DNA of 25,607 nt from Chara braunii (lineage: Eukaryota; Streptophyta; Charophyceae; Charales; Characeae). Below the pieces are notes generated by a model. That model saw only the letters and a program-made list of their open reading frames with translations. It did not search any database and was not told where the DNA came from. Location of the stretch: NCBI GenBank assembly GCA_003427395.1, contig BFEA01000583.1, positions 429,888 through 455,494 of the forward strand, read 5' to 3'. Shown here one piece after another: positions 16,446 through 25,489 of the stretch (positions within the stretch are counted from its first letter, which is position 1; each line of letters begins with the position of its first letter). A program made the position numbers and the translations under genes.

Positions 16446-16482
16446 CAGACTGTCTCATCAGGAGGCTAACCCCAACAGTCTG
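16446..16482 (-). ncRNA. Hammerhead remnant lacking stem II
   Basis: On the minus strand CAGACUG, GUU, a stem-I-like UGGGGUUAGCCUC and CUGAUGAG are followed directly by ACAGUCUG. Stem II and most of the GAAA box have been removed, while both stem III strands are retained. It is a decayed relic. Confidence 0.55.
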
Positions 16483-17544
16483 CCCAGGATGCCTTAAGAA
16501 CTCAACATGTCACCCAGATAACCGAGAGAAAAGTGGTCGACACCTAGCCGACTGTTGGTCCAAACCCCTGACAAGAACGGCAGTAAGTCTGATAAACTAA
16601 TCTGTCACAGCCATACCCAGTCAGCCACGGGTATCCGATGGCATGACTGCTAGTACGGTCCCGACCCTAACAATCTGCCTTGACGGAGAGCTTACAAAAA
16701 TGTTGTGTCCTCATGTTCGCTATACGCAACTCCACTTTGTGTGTGTCACTACATATACACAGGCATGCCAACCCTCTGTCCACACTGGCTGTAGACTCGA
16801 ATTTCCTAGTTCCTAGTAGGATGGCAGATGTTACGTTCGATTACTATTAATTAATTACTCATTATTACGTGAATTAAAGACGCTATAGGTACTCTCCGTG
16901 AGGTGGTTACACGTAGAGGTGACATTCAGGATGATCACCGGCTCCTCTTTCCATGGCACTTGTGCGGGGATCCCGACCGCCAAACCTCAAATGAACGGCC
17001 CAGTGGCCGCATGGAGGAACACTAATTACAACCGATCACCGGTTGCAAGATGACCACTCCAAGGCACAGTAGATGGGAAAAGAAGGGCAAAAGGGCTCAC
17101 GGAGGGGAGTGAGGGCAGGAGGAGAGGGAGGGGGCGAAGGGGAACTTCCCATATCGAGATCCATAGAGAGGCCGGCTGCTTGGGACCCACGGCCTCGACC
17201 TGTTTCGTGCGGGTGGAAGTCGGTCACTTCCCCTGTATCGCGCGCCTGGATGGTTGGCAGCTCAGAGACAAACAGGCAAAAATGATAGCTGATGTATAGG
17301 GAGTAAAACAGGCCAAGAATGATACCTGCCTGATGTAACAGAGTAAATAACGCATACAAACGGCTCAACGAATATCTAGTCATCACATACCTATATAAGA
17401 ATACAGAATATACATGAGAATACACGTAAATCATACATAAAACAAAACAAGTGACAATACACACGTACATGAATAGTCACTGTGTAAACATGGCTGGAGC
17501 TCCATCTATAACAGAGGGATCCACGGGTGCACGCATGGATGCAG
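16483..17544. other. No gene recognised
   Basis: The minus-strand frame of 144 codons (17036-17470) and the shorter plus frames have no recognisable domains. Part of the plus strand (17070-17145) is G/A-rich. Confidence 0.45.
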
Positions 17545-17660
17545 AAAGACAGAGGGAGAGAGAGAGACAGAAAAGAGAGGGACAAAAACAGAAAAACACT
17601 GGGACGGAGGGAGACGGAGAAGATAGTGGGGGGAGAGAGAGAGAGAGAGGTGAGGAGGCG
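17545..17660. repeat. Purine-rich (GA)n-like tract
   Basis: GAGAGAGAGAG, GGGACGGAGGGAGACGG and GGGGGGAGAGAGAGAGAGAG words make an interrupted polypurine tract on the plus strand. Confidence 0.75.
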
Positions 17661-19108
17661 ATCCACAGATCGCTACGTTGGACGAACATAGTTGAGAGAC
17701 CCACGCAAAACTGCCAAATCATCAACGTAAATTCGAAGTGTGTAACGTTGCCCTCGTAGAAACGAGCACTCAGGCATGACGGGATGGCAATGGTCGCTTG
17801 CCTTGGACTCAGAAATGGCCCAACGGTGACACTATAACATACTAATGGGATTGCCACCGAGCGCAAAACCCAAATCTGCCACCGATGAAACGAAGCCAGA
17901 TTCGAGGACAACTAAGTGCATGATCCGTGCCCGGACGTTCCGTTCCGTTCCATCCATTCCAGCAGTGGCAACCGTGGAAAGTCGGTCACTAAAAGTGACA
18001 ATCACGTCATTTCCCCAAATATAATCCACTTCTGAATACTGTGATACATTTATATACCCCTACATATTATACCACGACGTTAAACGGAGAAAAAAAGAAA
18101 ATCACCCAGACACAGTAAGAATGCGCGAGGGACGCAACACAAAAATACACAGATTGGCGAGCGTGTGGAATATCCAGCGAGCAAATCCTCACGGGTCCAC
18201 TTACGAGTCCCAAACTACTTCCCATTCGTTTGGTAGTACTCAATCGGCGCTCAAAACGATGCCCAGTAGTCGGGAAAAAATGATCGACAACATAAAAGCT
18301 GCCAATGACATTACCATTACCAATGAAGCACGTGTGCGGTAGTCTTCAACTACAACTTGCACAATACCGTGATGTAGCTGCTTTTGCTCAATTTCGTTCA
18401 GATCTTGATGGTGTCACACTCGTAAAGAAGTACACGGTAAGACGGAAGCAAGAGGCAACGAGGCAGGATGACGATGAGAAGGGAAAGCTGCCCCTCTCCT
18501 CACCTCCCTCCCTTCTCTTCCCCCCCCTCCCCTTCCTCTCTCCTTATTCATGCTAAGAAATCGTCTGTGCCCCGCCCTTTCTATCATCATGATCATGCCG
18601 CCCTACGGTTTCAGAACCCCCAATCATAAAAAGGAGCTTTCATGCAACGAGAGGGAGGCAATCCTGCCTTGCCTCTCGTTGCACACAAAAACTAGTTAGT
18701 CGGCTGTACAAGGGGGAAACAGGGCGGCTGAAACGACGCCCACGTGCAGGGGAGGAGATTGCAGAAAAACTAATTGCCTACCCGCCCTGCATTCCGCTCT
18801 AAGGAGCCTGCCCTCTGCTGTTCGCTATCAAATGTAAATAACTGACTGAATGATACTTGTGGTATTACTCAAGCCCCTCCTCCTCCGTATCCTTACCCAT
18901 GTTCGACGGATCGCCCAGGTTTATTACCGCGATCGCCTTTCAACTTCTATGGAGACGAAGAGGAGGCGAGCACACCATGCATACGAGCAGACGAACGATC
19001 GTACGGAAAGTATGGAAGAGGGAGGACCAAAGGGGCAAAGGTGTCCTCGAAGAGATGTCAACCACCTGAGAAAACGGCACACTTCCGAGTTCACACGACG
19101 TGAAGGGG
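17661..19108. other. No gene recognised; one short hairpin
   Basis: Only short unconvincing frames. At 18643-18683 TGCAACGAGAGG pairs with CCTCTCGTTGCA across a 17-base loop. A C/T-rich tract lies at about 18490-18545. Nothing indicates a transcription unit. Confidence 0.4.
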
Positions 19109-19158
19109 ACACAGAGAGAGAGAAAGAGAGAGAAAGAGAGAAAAAGAGAGGGAGAGTT
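19109..19158. repeat. (GA)n-rich tract
   Basis: A run of AGAGAGAGAAAGAGAGAGAA-type sequence abuts the 3' end of the next hammerhead-family fragment. Confidence 0.85.
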
Positions 19159-19160
19159 GT

Positions 19161-19290
19161 AGAGAACTACCCCGTGAACTGTCGGCAGAGAGGGAGAAGA
19201 CGACACGAAACAGGGGGCTGTGACAGGCTTCCGGGGGAGTTTTGACCAGGCTTTCGTCGGAGTTTGACCGACTCACCAAAGGGGCTGAAG
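19161..19290 (-). mobile_element. Hammerhead-family fragment, copy L, degenerate
   Basis: AGAGAACTACCCCGTGAACT, GGCAGAGAGGGAGAAGACGA and CAGGGGGCTGTGACAGGCTT match the 3' region. Two overlapping stem-II-like pieces follow, the second reading CTTTCGTCGGAGTTTGACCG. On the minus strand this gives GAAAG, a good stem II and UUGGUGA in place of CUGAUGA. The stem I and cleavage-site regions are lost. Confidence 0.6.
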
Positions 19291-19636
19291 TTTATATACA
19301 TACTCTTCCTCGGATGCCCCTGTCAGCATCAACCTGTCGGATACGAAGAAGACGCACAGGTGCACAATCTGTGTACCAAGACGTGCAGACCTCCAGTTAC
19401 TTTACGAGGCTCTTTTCACAGTATCTCATCTTTTGCTGTGTTCAGGGGCATATGCGGAATTTCTGACACAGGAACAACGGGATGAGAAGGAAGATGGGGC
19501 GGCAAGCAGAGAAGCGAACCACCAGCCACACGTCGTTCACGTGCTTCTACGACTGGCCGAAAGGATAGTTCACGTACATCATATAATCGATTAAATGGAG
19601 CGGAATGGGTGCTGATGCAACATACGTACGTATATA
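19291..19636. other. No feature recognised
   Basis: Ordinary sequence with two short overlapping open frames lacking recognisable motifs. Confidence 0.45.
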
Positions 19637-19782
19637 TGTAAACACATATATATTGTCACACTGTAAACACATATATATATTGTCACACTGTAAACACATA
19701 TATATTGTCACACTGTAAACACATATATATATTGTCACACTGTAAACACTTTTATATTGTCACACTGTAAACACATATATGA
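19637..19782. repeat. 25/27-bp minisatellite, six units
   Basis: TGTAAACACATATATATTGT followed by CACAC begins at 19637, 19662, 19689, 19714, 19741 and 19766. The spacing alternates 25 and 27 bases, according to the number of AT dinucleotides. The unit contains an ATATATTGTCACA word like the tail junctions of the hammerhead family. Confidence 0.9.
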
Positions 19783-19875
19783 ACAGGTGGAGCTTTCCTT
19801 GCCTCTCCCCCTCCCCCTTTTTTCCTTTTCCTTTATTCTTTCCCCTTTTTTTCGCTTCTGCGCTCTGATTCACAA

Positions 19876-19977
19876 TGTGACAAAATATATATCGTCACAA
19901 CTAGAACTGCCCGGTAAACCGTAGGCAGAGAGAGAGAAGAGGACAACAAACGAGGGGCTGTGACAAAATATATATCG
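19876..19977 (-). mobile_element. Hammerhead-family copy M, flanked by 19-bp direct repeats
   Basis: A short 3'-end-only copy (CTAGAACTGCCCGGTAAACC to CGAGGGGCTGTGAC) lies between two identical words, TGTGACAAAATATATATCG, at 19876-19894 and 19959-19977. They could be target duplications of the insertion or the boundary of an 83-bp tandem unit. The copy ends just before the ribozyme. Confidence 0.65.
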
Positions 19978-20073
19978 ATATAGATATAGATATATATATC
20001 GTCAAACAGAGCTGCCCTGTAAACCGTAGGCAGAGAGGGAGAAAGGACCACAAATGAGGGGCTGTGACAAACC

Positions 20074-20102
20074 GTTTCGTCGGAGTTTCACCGACTCATC
20101 AG
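20074..20102 (-). ncRNA. Hammerhead half-core with intact catalytic boxes (N1)
   Basis: The minus strand has intact CUGAUGA, stem II GUCGG/CCGAC with loop UGAAACU, and GAAAC, all matching the consensus. The stem I and stem III 5' strands and the cleavage site are missing because the copy ends here. It preserves the unmutated core but cannot cleave by itself. Confidence 0.75.
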
Positions 20103-20149
20103 GCCCTCTGGCAGAGAGGGAGAAGAAGACAACGAACGAGGGGCTGTGA

Positions 20150-20204
20150 CAGACTTTCGTCGGAGTTCACCGACTCATCACGAGGCTGAACCCTCCACAG
20201 TCTG
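20150..20204 (-). ncRNA. Hammerhead ribozyme, degenerate (N2)
   Basis: The minus strand has CAGACUG, then GUG where GUA is expected (H17 is G, not cleavable). Stem I is GAGG/CCUC after one extra G, the core is GUGAUGA (C3 changed), stem II is GUCGG/CCGAC with a loop shortened by one, and GAAA is followed by GUCUG with one stem base missing. Inactive. Confidence 0.75.
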
Positions 20205-20373
20205 CAACGTCCCCTAATCGATGATGATACTGTAAGAGAGACCCACCTAACACGATTGCGTGTAAGCATGAACGACTGCCAGCCCTGATACCCTGAGGTG
20301 GGAACCAACCACTGCCCTCAAGGTACCTGTATGGTGCTGCTGTTACTTACGTGTATATATTTATGCATATATA

Positions 20374-20460
20374 GTCAGCCACAGCCCCTCGTTTGTTGTC
20401 CTGTTCTCCCTCTCTGCCTCTGTTCGCCGGGCAGTTCTGCTTGACGATACAATTATATAG
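20374..20460 (+). mobile_element. Hammerhead-family 3'-end fragment, plus orientation
   Basis: CCACAGCCCCTCGTTTGTTG, TCTCCCTCTCTGCCTC and GGGCAGTTCTGCTTGACGAT, then ACAATTATAT. It is a 5'-truncated copy with the usual 3' end and AT-rich tail, opposite in orientation to copy N and head to head with it. Confidence 0.75.
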
Positions 20461-20704
20461 GCATACATTCCCCAAAAAAAACAAGTAACCGAGTACTTTT
20501 CACCAGCGGGAAACAGACCCAACCTGCGAAGAAGTCGGTTCCACTTCATTCAAAATGGTACTACCTAAAAACCAACCCTCCTATTCAACGGTATAGCCCT
20601 TCATTCTGGAGGAAGCCGTGGAGGGAGAGTTCTGATAGCGCCGCCATCAACGGAAAACGACGCAAAACGTAGAACTGATATGGAAAGAGGGGGGGGGGGG
20701 GCGA
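20461..20704. other. No feature recognised; G run
   Basis: No gene or repeat recognised. A run of 12 G lies at about 20690-20701. Confidence 0.45.
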
Positions 20705-20905
20705 AAAAACACGTAACAAACGGGCCTAGCCCAGTTGGTACCCCCTTGAACTGGTGACATGCAGACCTGAGCTCGAATCCTTATGGAACCACGTCAATGA
20801 AATAAATTGTTCTGACTTACCTGGACCGGTCAGTTCCATAGAAAAGAGATGTAGGGCCGTCACCCTTTCAGAGAAAAAAGAAAAACGAAGAAAACAAAAA
20901 CACGT
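20705..20905 (+). mobile_element. tRNA-derived SINE, 181 bp, with 10-bp target duplication
   Basis: The body is 20715-20895. Its head is tRNA-like: A box TAGCCCAGTTGG at 20727-20738 and B box AGCTCGAATCC at 20770-20780, correctly spaced for an internal RNA polymerase III promoter. The body ends in an A-rich tail (AGAAAAAAGAAAAACGAAGA). The word AAAAACACGT occurs immediately before (20705-20714) and after (20896-20905), a perfect target-site duplication. The D-arm and anticodon region do not fold as a functional tRNA, so this is a retroposon and not a tRNA gene. Confidence 0.8.
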
Positions 20906-21210
20906 GCGAGCGTGTGATGTTTCGACATGACACCAAGCAAGCCTCCTCTGCGAATGAGCGAAACCAGCTGCTGCTCAAGCAAGGTGCTCGAAACAAAAAC
21001 AATAACCATGACTGGTTCCGTTGCATCCTAAATTTACCAAATAATTCCGCTCAGGGTGCGTACTAACGCACGGCTGCACAAAATCAGCGCCAGGACACAA
21101 ACAAGGCAAGAGGTAACAAAAGAACGTCTCCATCCACCCTCCGCTATCGCCTCTCTCCCAATAGAAAAAGAGAGTGAAACACATGAATGACGAGTGCCTA
21201 TTGCTTCCAG
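20906..21210. other. No feature recognised
   Basis: Unremarkable sequence with no recognisable coding, RNA or repeat signature. Confidence 0.45.
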
Positions 21211-21290
21211 GCGGAGCTCCCGTTTGCGGATTACGGGGGGGCAGAGCTCCCGTTTGCGGATTACGGGGGGGGGCGGAGATCCAGTTTGCT
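21211..21290. repeat. 30-bp tandem repeat, 2.5 units
   Basis: GCGGAGCTCCCGTTTGCGGA then TTACGGGGGG at 21211 repeats at 21241 with one substitution. A third partial unit starts at about 21273 (GCGGAGATCCAGTTTGC). Confidence 0.85.
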
Positions 21291-22048
21291 CGTTCCAGGC
21301 AGCGTCCACGTCAAACCATGATCGGTTCGCATGACTACGTTTGATGAAGAGCCATACAAGATCTGCTAGTAGCTCAGATATATCTCGGGACATTATTGCA
21401 CACATATGCGCAGTCGTCACATCAAAGACGATTGAACGCACACACATACCGCGCAGGAACGCTTCCTGAGACCCATGCACTCACTCCACCCAACTCCGTT
21501 TCATTGCCGCTGCGAATCAAGCGCCTGCGCAGACATAGAAGCACGCTGATCGACACTATTTTTTCGAATGTACCACAAGCGCCGCGAGGACCGCTGTCAG
21601 TCACACACATCTGTCACACACGTAATTGCACCATTATTGTTGAGAATCATCAAGCGACGAACGCCCGCACAGATAGCCCGCAACCGGACATCGGGGAAGG
21701 GAAGGACGACATCACACACAAAGTGTCACTTCCCAGACGGGTAACGCTCGCCTTGGCAGCCCATCCCACATAGCCGTTCAGGGGCAACGTACGAAGGATC
21801 CGGACCATACGTCCACGCAATCCGGAGGCAAATCAGCAGGCAGTACATACAAACAGACACGCAAACACAGAGACAGCTTGCTTTTGCTCGTATCGTTGTT
21901 CACTTCCCTCTTTTTTTCTCTGCCTCGCTGTTTCCATGCCTCCTCTCGGAAACGAGTCCCCCATCGACTGACCGGGCAGTACCGGGCCGTAGCACGAACA
22001 AAAGGACGAAAAATATGGATACCGGAGAAATGAGCGCTTTCCTCGCAA
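21291..22048. other. No gene recognised
   Basis: Open frames up to about 148 codons on both strands show no domains. The minus-strand ones near 21800-22110 are Gly/Arg-rich because of the C-rich plus strand. Confidence 0.45.
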
Positions 22049-22098
22049 CCCCCCCCCCCCCCCCCCCCACCTTTCCTCCCCCTTTCCCCCCCCCCTCC
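22049..22098. repeat. Poly-C tract
   Basis: A run of 20 C at 22049-22068 is followed by CTTTCCTCCCCCTTTCCCCC and another C run. The minus strand could form a G-quadruplex. Confidence 0.9.
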
Positions 22099-22178
22099 GC
22101 GGGGACACTGTCCGTGATTAAACCCATATCCGAGGTAAAAAACCCAACCTTCGCGATTGTTGCCAATCTTCGAATACT

Positions 22179-22295
22179 CGAAAAGCAGAGGCATCATAAG
22201 ACGCTAAGGAAGAGGCGCTGCTTTACCTTGATCAGAAACAATCGGCCAAGTAAACACGAAAAGCCGAGGCATCATAAGACGCTAAGGAAGAGGCG
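22179..22295. repeat. 39-bp direct repeat, period 78
   Basis: CGAAAAGC(A/C)GAGGCATCAT onward, through AAGACGCTAAGGAAGAGGCG, occurs at 22179-22217 and 22257-22295 with one mismatch. The intervening 39 bases are unrelated. Confidence 0.85.
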
Positions 22296-22959
22296 AAAGC
22301 GCAGCGGCGAAAACGACAGAGGCATGCCATGTGCACGACACGACGTGTCAACGCCTGCCCCACAAGCTCCACCCACAACAAAATACGTGACCCAATCCGT
22401 TTTGCATGTGCACAAAGTGCATCCTCGCTCTTATCCCGCGCTGATCTTCACGTGATGACGCGGAAAGTCAATGAAACACACAAGGTTTGAACCAAGACGG
22501 CTGCAGAAGGAACTGATTCGGGCGGGGGAAGGGAGAAGGCCTGGGAGCGGAGAAGGCGTAGGAGACTGAAAGAGAAAACCCTATCAAACCAAATAGAGGG
22601 GGAGAAACGATGGATCAGGAACATCGAGCGCGAGACACGACAGGGATGCAAAAACAGGGGAAACATTGATAGGGAGGAAAGCGAGGCGGTGGCAGCAGTG
22701 CCAGCAAGAGGAGATGGAGGACAAGAGCATCGGAGACACGTACACGTTGTTGAACAGATACGCCCGCCCGTGCTTCCCTTGAAATGCCTTGGACACCACG
22801 TCATCATGATTCGCAGCATGCGTTTTACATGTGCTGCACGTGTAAATGCGCGGACCAGTCAAGTATTGCTGAAAAATCAACCCCATTCTCTTGACGCGCT
22901 AGGACTCCGCGATCCCAACTACGAAACACCAACGAGCCCCAGCACAAGGGAGAGAGGAA
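22296..22959. other. No gene recognised
   Basis: Purine-rich plus strand (22500-22720). Minus-strand frames here are low-complexity Ser/Leu/Pro. There are no motifs of known families. Confidence 0.45.
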
Positions 22960-23223
22960 GAGCGGGGGGGCGAGAGGTGGTTCCTCTGTGTGTGTATAAT
23001 GTAAGCGCACACGACAACAGCACACAGCCCGGGGGAGATCAACAGCCAGAGCGATAGGGGGAAGTAAACCGGGCACGACAGTGGGGGAGGTGGAGGAGGG
23101 GGCGGGAGATGGTCCCTCTGTGTATATGTGTGCTGTGCGTATGTGCGCACACCGGCAGCAAACAGAACGGGAGAGATCGACAACCAGCGTGATGTACAGA
23201 ACGAGAACCGTACACAGGAGGTC

Positions 23224-23261
<38 letters not shown>

Positions 23262-23330
23262 GGGGAGATGGTCTTTCTGTGCGTGTACTAAGTGTGCGAT
23301 CGACAGCCAGCGCGATGAGGAGAATAACCC
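22960..23330. repeat. Minisatellite, about 3 diverged units of 130-150 bp, with poly-G
   Basis: Each unit runs: G-rich block, GAGA(G/T)GGT, TC.CTCTGTGTG-like block, GCGCACAC, ACAGAACGGGAGAGATCGAC and CAACCAGCGTGATG. Units start near 22960, 23075 and 23222. The G-rich block of the third has expanded to 35 consecutive G (23226-23260), a strong G-quadruplex candidate and a likely assembly weak point. Confidence 0.75.
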
Positions 23331-23565
23331 CTGCATGACAATGTTGCAGCCGTTCTCAAGGTGTCAAAGTCATGCCGCACTTGCGACGGCACTTGAGGAT
23401 CTAACGCCAGTTATGACGCGCTGTAAGGCTATAACGAACCCCTCCCGTCTGAAAAGGGCAAAGTGCATCGGCTAGCATACCAACGAATCGACGAACAACG
23501 AGAAGATGACGACTGATTCACAAAAATTATCAGGAGGCAGGGAGAGAGACAGATAGAGCGACAGG

Positions 23566-23588
23566 CAGACAGACAGACAGACAGACAG
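23566..23588. repeat. (CAGA)n microsatellite
   Basis: About six CAGA/GACA tetranucleotide repeats. Confidence 0.9.
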
Positions 23589-25231
23589 AGAAGCAACGAG
23601 CTGGGTCATGGGGAGCTTAGCGATCTAAATAGACACCGACGAGTCTGCTTAACTCGTCCACAAGGAAGCGGCAAGGAATGAAGAAGAGCCGAGACGTCAA
23701 AAGTGAATTTTCAAAGTGGAACGTCCATTTCCGGACCGACTCCAGGGCCACTCACGAACACTCTGCCCTCACCCGCCCGGTCCGATCCAGCACGGGCCCG
23801 GCAACGCCCGAGCGGAAAACGCCCGGAAGTCGCCAGCAATCAATCAATCTGAGAAGGGAACATCCACACAGTGGAAGCGACCAGCGATGCGTTCGGGATG
23901 GAGAATTCCTTCCTGAGTGGTTGACGCTCGTTACGAATACCGGTAGCACGAGCCGTCGAAGGGGGACAGAGACATCATCATCATAGTGTCGATCCTCATG
24001 GGCGCGATGACGAGAACCCAGCGGGAGAGGATTTCCGCGGACCCATCAAGCGGTCGCCTCGCGCGGCAGTTCAACACGGCGAACAGGCAGCCATTCGTTT
24101 TCCTGACTGCTGCCTAGAGGAACAGAATACGTGCCTCTTTCTACAGTGACCACTTTCTTCCGCGCCTCAAGGAGGATGCATCATCCACAAAGAAAACGCA
24201 GTAACTACCACGTGGCTATGCGTGCTGCTGACTGTTGAAGAGCGTCGAGGGGAAACGGCGGCAGCAGAGAGAGGAAGGGCCTCCCACAACACTCCCGACT
24301 TGGGAATTTTTTCGGGAGTGCTCCCGGAAGTGAAAACCCGCTCGGAAGTGCCTTTCGCCACACTACACTCTCGACCCGGCCGCGCTCAAAGTCTGAAAAA
24401 GCTCAACTCAAATCGCACCGATTTCGGTGGTAATGTGCCGCCCAAGGCCAATCTTCCCGCGACACACAAGAATGAAGACAGATAACGCGCACACAAGCGC
24501 GCACGGAAAACGAAACCAATGCATCGTTCGCAAACAACAGAAAGGGAGGAAGCGTAGATAGACGCTGAGTGCTGTGGTGAAAGAGGCGTGGAGCAGGGAA
24601 GGAGACACGCGTCAAGAGAGGAGAGACAAGGCACCGAATAAAACAGGCGGAAAAGGAAAGTTCACCAATGTGCACCATGAAATGTAACTCGAGGAAAGCG
24701 GGGGAGAGTCGCAATCGCAAAGAGAGGGGAACCCTGACCGAGGGGAAAGACAGGCGGGGCGCCACACTGAACAAATGTCGTCATGTGTTCTTTATGTACG
24801 ACACTGACCGAAGCTATATGTCGGTGCTAAGCTCTGTGACCGCCCTTGCACTCTACTCCCCACGTTCCCCCTTCCACAGGGGCCCGTCCGTTCAGATTGT
24901 GCACCAGGTGGCCGACGGAAGATAACCCTGCGTGACTGCTGCGTTCCAGACTGACATGATAGGTCACACTTCACCCCCATGCCATGCGCGTACTTTCCAA
25001 ACACACTCTTGGGAGAGTGCCAAATGCCCATACATAGACCATCCCGCTCCCACTCGAGACTCCGTACGTAAGCATCGTCTGCCCGGGTTTATTACCTACT
25101 TCGCTTTAGCCTGAACCATCTGCCTGCGCTGGAGTGTCCCAAGTCTGCTTGGTCGTTCACCTCAAATGATATGAAAACGGCATGAATGAAACCGGGATGC
25201 AGGTCTATGACACCAACCAGAGGAAGATTAT
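23589..25231. other. No gene recognised
   Basis: No frame here shows a recognisable domain. A 9-bp inverted repeat (CACTCCCGA 24290-24298 with TCGGGAGTG 24312-24320) is the only clear structure. A decayed gene without recognisable motifs cannot be excluded. Confidence 0.4.
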
Positions 25232-25233
25232 CC

Positions 25234-25372
25234 TTTTTTTTTTTCGGGAAAAAGCAAGACCAACTTTGAGGCCGGGAATCCTCACAAACAACCCGGAACG
25301 ACTCGAACTGTACCGCCCGGTTAGACCCCAGCCATAGCTCTGTAGGCTTTCGCCCAACAACTCCAAAAAGAA
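25234..25372 (-). mobile_element. Possible tRNA-derived SINE, minus strand
   Basis: On the minus strand a B-box-like CAGTTCGAGTC (25300-25310) is followed by about 55 bases and an 11-A tail (plus-strand T run 25234-25244). A convincing A box at the right spacing is not evident, and I found no target duplication. It is either a diverged SINE or coincidence. Confidence 0.35.
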
Positions 25373-25398
25373 AAAAAACCTCCTTAAATCACCAGTAC

Positions 25399-25489
25399 CT
25401 ACCGGTTGTCGAGGCCCGTGGCTCAGGCTACCGTAGCCCCGTCATTCCCGAGCCTCGGACTTTATTGCCGAGCCTCGGACAACCGGTAG
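25399..25489. mobile_element. Foldback or MITE-like element with 17/18-bp inverted ends
   Basis: CTACCGGTTGTC-GAGGC at 25399-25415 is the reverse complement of GCCTCGGACAACCGGTAG at 25472-25489, apart from one missing base. Inside, CGAGCCTCGGAC occurs twice (from about 25449 and 25469). CACCAGTACC just outside the left arm matches the ends of the MITE at 16242-16407. Confidence 0.6.

Larger units (their letters stand above)
19990..20331 (-). mobile_element. Hammerhead-family composite, copy N
   Basis: After a TATATATATCGTCAAACAGA tail, the first copy (N1) runs to TTTCACCGACTCATCAGG at 20103. It is joined directly to a second copy (N2) starting inside its 3' region (GGCAGAGAGGGAGAAGAAGA). N2 continues through the ribozyme, GATGATACTGTAAGAGAGAC, CTGATACCCTGAGGTGGG and CACTGCCCTCAAGGTACCTG. 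N1 therefore stops inside the ribozyme, and N2 is nearly complete. Confidence 0.7.

Noticed and set aside
16446-16482. Active minimal hammerhead
   Set aside because: Stem II and the GAAA box are missing, so the catalytic core cannot form.
19637-19782. CRISPR-like regularly spaced repeats
   Set aside because: Units are directly adjacent with no variable spacers. This is an AT-rich minisatellite in eukaryotic DNA.
20722-20795. Functional tRNA gene
   Set aside because: A and B boxes are present, but the acceptor, D and anticodon arms do not pair properly. The target duplication and A-rich tail show a SINE.
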